This document shows, piece after piece, positions 1 to 6,547 of a stretch of DNA of 9,556 nucleotides. The notes below the pieces were generated by a model. It was not told the DNA's origin. It searched no databases and was given only the letters and a program-made list of their open reading frames with translations. This DNA comes from DAOSVX01 sp035379765. GTDB taxonomy: Bacteria > Bacillota_I > Bacilli_A > RF39 > UBA660. The DNA lies in assembly GCA_035379765.1 (NCBI GenBank), contig DAOSVX010000028.1, forward strand, positions 1-9,556, written 5' to 3'. Each line of letters starts with the position of its first letter. Positions within the stretch are counted from its first letter, which is position 1. The position numbers and the translations under genes are program-made.

Positions 1-1104
1 GATCCTGAACTTTATATGCGATATGTTCAATTAGGTACTTTTAGCCCCATATTTAGATTTTCTTCTGCTAAAGGTCATTATTATAAAAGAGAACCTTGGC
101 GTTGGGATGTTAAAACTAGTGGAATAACAACTGATTATTGTCAATTGCGTCAAAGATTAATTCCTTATTTGTATGCGGAAGCTTATAAGTATCATAAGAC
201 TGGTCTTCCTTTAATTCAACCTTTGTATTATAAATATCCTAAAATTAAAGATGAACCAATGTATAGAAATGAATATTTCTTTGGCACAGAGCTTTTTGTA
301 GCACCTATAACAAGTCCTAAAGATAAGATAATGAATAGAGCAATTCATCGCATATTTATTCCTAATGGTATGTGGTATGACTTTAAAACTGGCAAGAAAT
401 TTCCTGGTGGCAAAAGATACATTACTTTCTTTCAAGATGAAAACTATCCCGTATTTGCTAAAAGTGGATCAATTATTCCATTAGCTAATTTAGAACAAAA
501 CAAAAATGTTTGTAAACCACCTCGTAGTATGGAAATTCATGTTTTTCCTGGATTAAGCAATACTTATAAATTATATGAAGACGATGGTGAATCAAATTTA
601 TACAAAGATGGGTATTATATTGTTACTAATATTGATTATAATTATCAAGAAAATAATTATACTTTGATAATAAGACCTACTGAAGGTAAAAGTGGTATAA
701 TTCCTGATAAACGTGATTATAAAATTAGGTTTAGAAATACCAAAGAAGCCGATGAAGTAATTATCTATATCGATGAAAATAAAGTTAATTTTAATGCTTA
801 CCCAGAAGATTCTGATTTTGTTATTGAAATTAAAGATGTTCCTACTACTAAACAATTAACTATTAATTGTAAAGGCAAAGATATTGAAATAGATGCTGTT
901 AGAATTATTAATGAAGAAATAGATTCTATTATTAGTGATTTACAAATAAGAACTGTTTTAAAAGAGAAAATAGCGGAAGTTATTTATAGTGATAAAACCA
1001 TTCAAAAGAAACGTATTGCTCTAAGAAAACTTAAGAAAGATGGTTTAGATAAAATATATATTAGAATGTTTTTAAAACTACTTGAATATATTGCTGAAAT
1101 TTAA
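1..1104 (+). CDS. GH31 family alpha-glycosidase, C-terminal part (5' end outside window)
   Basis: The reading frame is open from base 1 and the first ATG (16) is internal, so this is the 3' part of a longer gene. The sequence resembles the end of the GH31 (beta/alpha)8 barrel and the beta domains after it. Visible are GTFSPIFR and REPW near the start, the helix YLYAEAYKYHKTGLPLIQPL, FFGTELFVAPIT, the proximal beta-domain segment ending in KLYEDDGES, and a distal beta domain. In GH31 enzymes the catalytic nucleophile and acid/base aspartates lie before this region, so they cannot be checked here. The family hydrolyses alpha-glucosides, alpha-xylosides and related sugars; the exact substrate cannot be told. 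The last 65-70 residues are a charged, probably helical tail beyond the usual beta domain. No terminator follows: the next promoter overlaps the stop codon. No signal peptide can be judged. Confidence 0.9.
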   Translation, partial: DPELYMRYVQLGTFSPIFRFSSAKGHYYKREPWRWDVKTSGITTDYCQLRQRLIPYLYAEAYKYHKTGLPLIQPLYYKYPKIKDEPMYRNEYFFGTELFVAPITSPKDKIMNRAIHRIFIPNGMWYDFKTGKKFPGGKRYITFFQDENYPVFAKSGSIIPLANLEQNKNVCKPPRSMEIHVFPGLSNTYKLYEDDGESNLYKDGYYIVTNIDYNYQENNYTLIIRPTEGKSGIIPDKRDYKIRFRNTKEADEVIIYIDENKVNFNAYPEDSDFVIEIKDVPTTKQLTINCKGKDIEIDAVRIINEEIDSIISDLQIRTVLKEKIAEVIYSDKTIQKKRIALRKLKKDGLDKIYIRMFLKLLEYIAEI

Positions 1105-1110
1105 TATAAT
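1082..1110 (+). promoter_or_regulatory. Sigma-A type promoter of the T-box/leuS operon
   Basis: TTGAAT (1082-1087) and a perfect TATAAT (1105-1110) are separated by 17 bases. Transcription would start near 1117, just before the T-box stem I. The -35 box and spacer lie inside the end of the upstream GH31 gene, and the -10 box directly follows its stop codon. Confidence 0.7.
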
Positions 1111-1116
1111 TTACCT

Positions 1117-1306
1117 ATAAGCGATGAGAAAGACTAGTAGTTATAAACTATTTAAAAAGAGATTTAGTGGTTGGTGGAAACTAAAAAAATAATTATAATG
1201 AACTCACTTTGGATGCTTGGTGGGTTGATTCTCCTTACTGAATTTAGAGTTAAATTAAGGTGGTACCACGGCATTTTCGTCCTTATGATGGAAATGCTTT
1301 TTATTT
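1117..1306 (+). promoter_or_regulatory. T-box riboswitch leader, leucine specifier (CTC)
   Basis: This leader RNA senses uncharged tRNA and controls transcription antitermination. A stem I core starts with GCGATGAGAAAG (1121-1132), and AAGC at 1119-1122 can close with GCTT at 1215-1218. A distal hairpin (TTTAGT...ACTAAA) contains GGTTGGTGG. The conserved T-box AAGGTGGTACCACGG spans 1257-1271. The codon CTC at 1203-1205, in the context GAA-CTC-ACTTTGGA, sits where specifier codons lie, so the expected ligand is tRNA-Leu(GAG); this matches the downstream leuS. In the antiterminator AAGG (1257-1260) pairs with CCTT (1281-1284) and ACG with CGT around a GCATTTT loop. The competing terminator uses the same bases. 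Charged tRNA should give termination, and uncharged tRNA-Leu read-through into the membrane protein, leuS and the serine-hydrolase-like gene. Confidence 0.93.
1271..1306 (+). terminator. Regulated intrinsic terminator of the T-box leader
   Basis: GCATTTTCGTC (1271-1281) pairs over 11 positions, with two G-T wobbles, to GATGGAAATGC (1287-1297) around a CTTAT loop, followed by TTTTTATTT. It shares bases 1271-1284 with the antiterminator, so the two folds exclude each other. It may also stop read-through from the GH31 gene. Confidence 0.85.
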
Positions 1307-1322
1307 AGAAAGGAATATAGCT

Positions 1323-1676
1323 ATGATGGAATATTTAATGTATTTTGGAATTATCTTTGTTTTAGTATTTTTATTTTATTTCTTAATTTTAAATAGAATA
1401 AAACTAAAAAAGCAAAAATATAATAAGATAGGAGAAATAAATTACTTAATAAAAAAATTTAAATTAGACCCCCAAAAAGTAGATTATAAAAAAACAGCGT
1501 TAATTGTAGCGTTAATAAATGCCTTTATAATATCTTTTACTTGTGTTTTTATATCAATTATTAATGTAGCTTTTGTATGGCAAATGCTAATTGGTTTTGT
1601 TTTACTATTTGCTTTAATTTATTCTATATATGAAATATTTGGTAGATACTTAGTAAAAAAAGGATGGGGTAAATAA
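1323..1676 (+). CDS. Small three-helix membrane protein of unknown function, co-transcribed with leuS
   Basis: This is a 117-residue protein that I cannot assign to a named family. Three hydrophobic segments are visible at about residues 5-24, 58-80 and 85-106. A strongly basic loop lies between the first two (about 25-57, rich in Lys, containing KKFKLDPQK) and the C-terminus is basic (VKKGWGK). By the positive-inside rule the loop and C-terminus are cytoplasmic. The start at 1323 is chosen because AGAAAGGA (1307-1314) lies 8 bases upstream; ATG 1326 is the alternative. The frame remains open further upstream, to a GTG at 1260, but that lies inside the T-box and terminator. The stop overlaps the leuS start by one base (TAATG), so translational coupling is likely. 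Its place behind the leucine T-box suggests a role linked to leucine supply or tRNA-Leu charging, or simple co-transcription; neither can be shown from sequence. Confidence 0.8.
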   Translation: MMEYLMYFGIIFVLVFLFYFLILNRIKLKKQKYNKIGEINYLIKKFKLDPQKVDYKKTALIVALINAFIISFTCVFISIINVAFVWQMLIGFVLLFALIYSIYEIFGRYLVKKGWGK

Positions 1677-4081
1677 TGTATAATTTCAAGAAGATCGAAA
1701 AAAAATGGCAAGAATATTGGAATCAAAACCAAACTTTTAAAGCTGTAAACGAAAGTGATAAAGAAAAGTATTATGTTTTAGTAGAATTCCCTTATCCTTC
1801 GGGAGTAGGACTTCATGTTGGTCATGTTAGAAGTTATGCAGCTTTAGATTCTTTAGCTAGATTTAAAAGAATGCAAGGATTTAACGTTTTATATCCTATA
1901 GGTTGGGATGCTTTTGGAGCACCAGCTGAACAATATGCTATCAAAAATCATATTCATCCTAAAGAAGCAGTTACGGAAAATATTAAGACTTTTAAAGCTC
2001 AATGCCAAAAAGTGGGTATTAGTTTTGATTGGAGTAGAGAAATAGCTACTACTGATCCTGAATATTATAAATGGACGCAATGGCAATTTTTAAAATTTTA
2101 TGAACATGGAATGGCCTATAAAGCTAAAAAATATATCAATTGGTGCCCTAAATGTAAATCAGGACTATCTAATGAAGAATCTTCCGGTGGAGTCTGTGAA
2201 AGATGTGGAACCAAAGTTGAAAAAAGACTAAAAGAACAATGGATGCTTAGAATGCGTGATTATGCTGAAGATTTATTATCAGGTTTAGATGAAACTGAAT
2301 TCTTAGATAAAATTAAAATAGGGCAGATTAACTGGATAGGTAAAAGCGAAGGAGCTAACGTTAATTTTAAATTAAAAGAAGTAAATGACAATTTAGAAGT
2401 ATTTACTACTAGGGCTGATACTTTGTATGGAGTAACCTTTATGGTAATGTCTCCCGAACATCCTTTCTTAACTAAATATCAAGATAAAATTAAAAACTTA
2501 GAAGAAGTTAAAAAATACCAAAAAGCAGCTAGTGAAAAAAGTGAAATTGAAAGAACAGATATTACTAAAGATAAAACTGGTGTCAAAATAGAAGGGTTAA
2601 CAGCTATTAATCCTGTTAATAATGAAAAAATACCAATTTGGATAAGTGATTATGTATTAATAGATTATGGAACCGGAGCTATTATGGCTGTTCCTGCTCA
2701 TGATGAAAGAGACTATGCTTTTGCTACTAAATATAATATTTCTATTATACCAGTAGTTGATGGCGGAGATATTAGTAAAGAAGCTTATACCGGTGATGGT
2801 AAAATGATTAATTCAGGAATCTTAAATGGTTTAACAGATAAAAAGACATCTATTAAAAAGATGTTAGATTATTTAGAAGCAAATAAAATGGGTCATAAAC
2901 AAATAGATTATCGTTTACAAGACTGGGTATTTTCGCGTCAAAGGTTCTGGGGTGAACCGGTACCAATGATTTATTGTGAAGATTGTGGCTGGGTACCAGT
3001 TCCGGAATCTGATTTACCAGTACTACTTCCTGATGTAGCTTCATATGAACCAACTGAAGATGGAGAAAGTCCTTTAGCAAATATAACTGATTGGGTTAAT
3101 ACTACTTGTCCAAAATGTGGCAAAAAAGCTAAAAGAGAAACTGATACCATGCCTAACTGGGCTGGATCTAGTTGGTATTTTCTAAGATATATGGATCCTA
3201 ATAATAACGAAGAATTTGCTTCACCTGAAGCTTTAAAATATTGGGGTAAAGTAGATTTATATAATGGTGGAATGGAACATGTTACTAGGCATCTTCTATA
3301 CGCCAGATTCTGGAATCAATTTTTATATAATATTGGTTTAGTACCAAATAAAGAGCCTTTCTTAAAAAGAGTAGCTCATGGTATGATACTTGGTGCTGAC
3401 GGCGAGAAAATGGCTAAAAGTAGACCAGAATATTGTGTTGATCCCATGGATACTATTAATGAATATGGTGCTGATGCCTTAAGAACTTATGAAATGTTTA
3501 TTGGGGATTATGAAAAAGACTCAACTTGGAATGAAAATGGTTTAAAAGGTTGTAAAAAGTTCTTAGATAGAGTATATAGAATGAAAGATAAAGTAATAAA
3601 AGGAGATACTTATTCTAAAGAATTAGAAAAAATAATTAACAAAACAATTAAAAAAGTAACTAATGATATGTCAAATATGAAATTTAATACTGTAGTATCA
3701 GCTTTAATGATTTTATCTAATGAATATGATAAGATGAGTAATATAACCGAAGCTGATTATCGTTTATTATTAACTTTACTTAATCCTATTGCTCCTCATA
3801 TTACTGAAGAATTAAATGAAATGGGTAATTTAGGCGAAATGTTAGCTTACACAACATGGCCAGAATACGATGAAAGCAAAACTATTGATGATACTATTAC
3901 CATAGGAGTTCAAGTTAATGGTAAACTAAGAGGATCAATTGAGATAGAACTTAACGAAGATGAGGGTAGTGTTAAAGAAAAAGCTTTGAAAGAAGATAAT
4001 GTCAAGAAGCATACTGAAAACAAAGAAATAGTTAAAATAATAGTTGTACCAAATAAAATAGTTAATATTATAGTAAGATAA
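1676..4081 (+). CDS. leuS: Leucyl-tRNA synthetase
   Basis: This cytoplasmic class I synthetase charges tRNA-Leu with leucine using ATP. At 801 residues it is full length for bacterial LeuRS. The HIGH-type motif is PYPSGVGLHVGH (39-50), followed by GWDAFGAPAEQYA. A zinc-ribbon-like module has Cys at 157, 160, 174 and 177. The CP1 editing domain shows the threonine-rich TTRADTLYG (244-252) and GTGAIMAVPAHDERD (332-346), so hydrolytic editing of mischarged tRNA is probably kept. A second cysteine cluster lies at 434/437 and 478/481, followed by TDTMPNWAGSSWYFLRY. The KMSKS loop reads KMAKS (578-582), with RPEYCVDP after it instead of the common RGNVVNP type. The anticodon-binding helices (to about 730) and the C-terminal domain with VQVNGKLRG (745-753) are complete. 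It starts one base inside the upstream stop codon, without a strong ribosome site of its own, and is controlled by the upstream T-box. Confidence 0.98.
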   Translation: MYNFKKIEKKWQEYWNQNQTFKAVNESDKEKYYVLVEFPYPSGVGLHVGHVRSYAALDSLARFKRMQGFNVLYPIGWDAFGAPAEQYAIKNHIHPKEAVTENIKTFKAQCQKVGISFDWSREIATTDPEYYKWTQWQFLKFYEHGMAYKAKKYINWCPKCKSGLSNEESSGGVCERCGTKVEKRLKEQWMLRMRDYAEDLLSGLDETEFLDKIKIGQINWIGKSEGANVNFKLKEVNDNLEVFTTRADTLYGVTFMVMSPEHPFLTKYQDKIKNLEEVKKYQKAASEKSEIERTDITKDKTGVKIEGLTAINPVNNEKIPIWISDYVLIDYGTGAIMAVPAHDERDYAFATKYNISIIPVVDGGDISKEAYTGDGKMINSGILNGLTDKKTSIKKMLDYLEANKMGHKQIDYRLQDWVFSRQRFWGEPVPMIYCEDCGWVPVPESDLPVLLPDVASYEPTEDGESPLANITDWVNTTCPKCGKKAKRETDTMPNWAGSSWYFLRYMDPNNNEEFASPEALKYWGKVDLYNGGMEHVTRHLLYARFWNQFLYNIGLVPNKEPFLKRVAHGMILGADGEKMAKSRPEYCVDPMDTINEYGADALRTYEMFIGDYEKDSTWNENGLKGCKKFLDRVYRMKDKVIKGDTYSKELEKIINKTIKKVTNDMSNMKFNTVVSALMILSNEYDKMSNITEADYRLLLTLLNPIAPHITEELNEMGNLGEMLAYTTWPEYDESKTIDDTITIGVQVNGKLRGSIEIELNEDEGSVKEKALKEDNVKKHTENKEIVKIIVVPNKIVNIIVR

Positions 4082-4093
4082 AAAGGAGTTAAA

Positions 4094-5071
4094 ATGAAAA
4101 AAAGGGTGAGAAAAAGATTGAAATTTTTATTTAATCTATGTATTTTACTAGGATTAGTATATTTAGGGTTTACAGGTTACTACTGGGTTGAAACAAAAGC
4201 CCAAGAAAAGGAACTAAATTCTATTATTGCGGAAAACGAACGTCAAGAAAAAGAGTATAATGAATGTATAGCTAAAGAGTATCAAAATGACAATGAAGTA
4301 GAAGATAAAGTTGCTGAATTAGATAACTATATTAAAAATAATTATCCTTATACTAGTATTGAGTATTATGACTTAGAAACAGGACTAACTTATACTTATA
4401 ATGAAAATACTGTTTATTATGGAGCTAGTTTAATTAAAACTTTAGATGCTTTATATATTTATAATAAAGCTTTAGAAGATGAGAGTATTTTAGATACTAA
4501 ATTAACTTATACTTCTTCATACCAAAGAGGATCTAGTTTAGAAATGGCTAAGTATAGTTTTGGGGAAAAAGTAACAGTTAGGAACTTAGTAAAATATGCT
4601 ATTACCGTTAGTGATAATTCTGCTCATCAAATGCTAATTGATTATATTGGTTTTAGCAAACTGAAAGCTTATGGAAATAGTCTTGGTAATAATTATACTT
4701 TAATAGGTGGAGATAATTATGGTAATATTGATTTAAGTGATGCTTTTAATTATATGGTTAACGTTAATAAATATATAAATAATAATGGTGAATTAGGAGA
4801 AGAACTAAGAAATTACTTTGATAATGACTATGATAATTTCTTAAACTTAGATGGTGTTAATGCCTTACATAAATATGGTTATTATGCTGGATACTTTCAT
4901 GATATAGGTATTATGGAAGATGATGATCCATATATTATTGTAGTTTTAACTAATTATGGTTATGATAACTTTAAAACCATAGTTAACAATATTTCTAAAA
5001 AAGTTAATGCGCTTCATGAATACTATCACAACAAAAGAAAAGTTGCTTGTTATGTAGAAGCGTATCAATAA
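4094..5071 (+). CDS. Membrane-anchored class A beta-lactamase/PBP-fold serine hydrolase-like protein
   Basis: This 325-residue protein has a basic N-terminus and one hydrophobic segment (about 11-31), suggesting a single membrane anchor. A charged helical stretch (about 33-80) follows, then an extracellular class A beta-lactamase/penicillin-binding fold. The serine-acyl-enzyme motifs are ASLIK (Ser112-x-x-Lys115), SDN (173-175) and a KTG-like box HKYG (Lys260-Tyr-Gly262). The region between SDN and KYG shows no ExxLN omega-loop motif, the part that holds the deacylating glutamate in true class A beta-lactamases. The protein therefore looks more like a D,D-peptidase/transpeptidase-type or non-hydrolysing relative than a resistance enzyme. 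That is inference. The start is supported by AAGGAG (4083-4088), 5 bases upstream. It lies 12 bases after leuS with no terminator between, so it should share the T-box-controlled transcript. Its stop codon is part of the terminator stem that follows. Confidence 0.85.
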   Translation: MKKRVRKRLKFLFNLCILLGLVYLGFTGYYWVETKAQEKELNSIIAENERQEKEYNECIAKEYQNDNEVEDKVAELDNYIKNNYPYTSIEYYDLETGLTYTYNENTVYYGASLIKTLDALYIYNKALEDESILDTKLTYTSSYQRGSSLEMAKYSFGEKVTVRNLVKYAITVSDNSAHQMLIDYIGFSKLKAYGNSLGNNYTLIGGDNYGNIDLSDAFNYMVNVNKYINNNGELGEELRNYFDNDYDNFLNLDGVNALHKYGYYAGYFHDIGIMEDDDPYIIVVLTNYGYDNFKTIVNNISKKVNALHEYYHNKRKVACYVEAYQ

Positions 5072-5099
5072 AAAAAGACTTTGAAGTCTTTTTTTATTG
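5066..5099 (+). terminator. Intrinsic terminator of the T-box/leuS operon
   Basis: A perfect 15-base inverted repeat encloses a TTGA loop: CAATAAAAAAAGACT (5066-5080) pairs with AGTCTTTTTTTATTG (5085-5099). The left arm contains the last sense codon (CAA) and stop codon of the upstream gene. The arm has A-runs and T-runs on both sides, so it could act in both directions. A near copy lies in inverted orientation at 6518-6547. Confidence 0.9.
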
Positions 5100-5100
5100 C

Positions 5101-5128
5101 TTTACTTTAAAAATAATAGTAGTATATA
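5101..5128 (+). promoter_or_regulatory. Possible weak promoter of the unknown gene at 5156
   Basis: TTTACT (5101-5106) and TATATA (5123-5128) are 16 bases apart. TTGCTT (5097-5102) with TAGTAT (5120-5125), 17 bases apart, is an alternative. Each box is only a partial match. A promoter is expected here because a strong terminator precedes the gene. Confidence 0.35.
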
Positions 5129-5155
5129 AATCAAAATGTTTGGATGGGAAATCTT

Positions 5156-6463
5156 ATGATAAAATATTTTTCAGAATTAGAAAATCCTAATAATTTTACT
5201 TTGCCATTGGTAAGTTATAAAGGCGGAATTAGAACTATGTATTTAAAAAAAGATGCCTTTCCGCCATGTTTTTATGAAAAATATGGGAAGTTTCTTAGTT
5301 ATCTTGATGAAATAATAGAAATGGCAATATATTATGGCAAAAAGCCCGATTTAATTCTTACGGAGTCAAGCTTTTCTTGCCCTGATCAAATTAATATGGA
5401 AGAATATACTAGAAGAGGAGAATCGGAAATAAATTTAAAAGAATTTTGTGATAACCCCGAGTTTTTAAATAAAATTATAACTCCAAATGATATATTTCCG
5501 GTAATTTCTCAGTGTGCTGGTCTTTTAGATATTTTAATATTTTTATATCCAAATCTTGCTCAAAAGTGGACGCCAATATTAAATGGTTTAAGTAATGCTT
5601 GTGAAGAAATAGAAAAATATGAAGAGTTTAAATATAGAATACCTAAGGTAATACCAAAAAACCAAAAAATGGCAAATTCTTGGTTTATAACTTGTTATGG
5701 AGATTTATATAATACAGGTAATCGCCATAAACAAACGAACTTAACATATATTTTCGATCAAATAAAAAAAGGCATTTATAGCGGCGGAAATTTTGAAGGA
5801 TGGTCTAAAAGCATCTGGACTATAAAAGAAGAAATTATTGCCGAGGGATTTGTTAATTATACTACCTTTTATTGGTATGTTAAATCAGGTTATTGGTTTC
5901 CGATTATAATTAATTCTTTTGATACATATCCAGATTCAAGCTTTAGAATGGAAGATTTAATATCAAATAAATATGATGAGGAAATTGTAAAAGCCGTTTT
6001 TAGCGAAGTGGTGTTAGATTATTTTGGGGCTAAATCTTTTAACAAAGAAATTATTACTGTAGTTTTAGGGGTCATTAGTGCTCAAGCAGGATTGGTAAAT
6101 TTCTTCGAACGTTTTCAAAGGGATGTCAGAAATCCTAGACAAGAGCTAGAAAGATTAGAAGAAATGACATTTTTTAGTATGTCTGATATTCTTGTTAGAT
6201 GTGCCAGATTTTATAAAATTGAATCTATGCTTAAAAGGACAATAACAACCAGTTCAATAACTCCTTTTGAAGATTTACAGGAATATGTAAAAAGAGGTTG
6301 GAATGTTTATGTTATTCCACCTATTATAATCAGTAAAGAAGAAGGCGTAGTAAAAGAGTTAGATTTAAGTTCACCAATTGTTGAAAGAGAACTGGAAAAA
6401 GATGTTAAACGTTATGAACGTAGTAAAAAAGAAATGTATGGTTATGGAACAATACACTACTAA
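5156..6463 (+). CDS. Unrecognised soluble protein of about 435 residues
   Basis: I do not recognise this protein and assign no function. The frame is long and uninterrupted, with normal bacterial composition. No signal peptide or clear membrane helix is visible, so it is probably cytoplasmic. Distinctive segments, numbered from ATG 5156, are NSWFITCYGDLYNTG (174-188) followed by HKQTNL, an aromatic-rich stretch (TTFYWYVKSGYWFP, about 236-249), GVISAQAGLVNFFERF (305-320) followed by a charged helix (QELERLEE), and VYVIPPIII (384-392) before a charged C-terminus. ATG 5156 is preferred because a GGA at 5147-5149 sits 6 bases upstream; the in-frame ATG at 5144 would add four residues but has no ribosome site before it. 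It has terminators on both sides and no co-directional partner, so it is probably transcribed alone. By eye it uses Pro CCG/CCC and other GC-ending codons somewhat more than neighbours, a weak hint of separate origin. Confidence 0.75.
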   Translation: MIKYFSELENPNNFTLPLVSYKGGIRTMYLKKDAFPPCFYEKYGKFLSYLDEIIEMAIYYGKKPDLILTESSFSCPDQINMEEYTRRGESEINLKEFCDNPEFLNKIITPNDIFPVISQCAGLLDILIFLYPNLAQKWTPILNGLSNACEEIEKYEEFKYRIPKVIPKNQKMANSWFITCYGDLYNTGNRHKQTNLTYIFDQIKKGIYSGGNFEGWSKSIWTIKEEIIAEGFVNYTTFYWYVKSGYWFPIIINSFDTYPDSSFRMEDLISNKYDEEIVKAVFSEVVLDYFGAKSFNKEIITVVLGVISAQAGLVNFFERFQRDVRNPRQELERLEEMTFFSMSDILVRCARFYKIESMLKRTITTSSITPFEDLQEYVKRGWNVYVIPPIIISKEEGVVKELDLSSPIVERELEKDVKRYERSKKEMYGYGTIHY

Positions 6464-6517
6464 ATAGTGCGTTTAAATGTTCTTTTGATATAGAATTGTG
6501 CGGTTGAGATTACAATA

Positions 6518-6547
6518 AATAAAAAAGACTTCAAAGTCTTTTTTATT
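6518..6547. terminator. Bidirectional terminator between the unknown gene and the convergent femABX-like gene
   Basis: A 13-base inverted repeat encloses a TCAA loop: AATAAAAAAGACT (6518-6530) pairs with AGTCTTTTTTATT (6535-6547). Read on the minus strand it overlaps the stop codon of the femABX-like gene. It is the reverse complement, with one base pair fewer in the A/T run, of the terminator at 5066-5099. It can serve both convergent genes. Confidence 0.85.

Noticed and set aside
211..855. Minus-strand open frames inside the GH31 gene, and similar ones inside leuS
   Set aside because: They lie opposite clearly conserved coding sequence, have low-complexity Ile/Phe/Asn-rich translations and no convincing ribosome sites.
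1260..1322. Upstream extension of the small membrane protein to a GTG at 1260
   Set aside because: The GTG and following codons lie inside the T-box sequence and terminator hairpin and have no suitable ribosome site; ATG 1323 has AGAAAGGA at proper distance.
4094..5071. Beta-lactam resistance gene (bla)
   Set aside because: The acylation motifs are present but the ExxLN deacylation motif is not visible, and it sits in a housekeeping operon; a resistance function is not supported.
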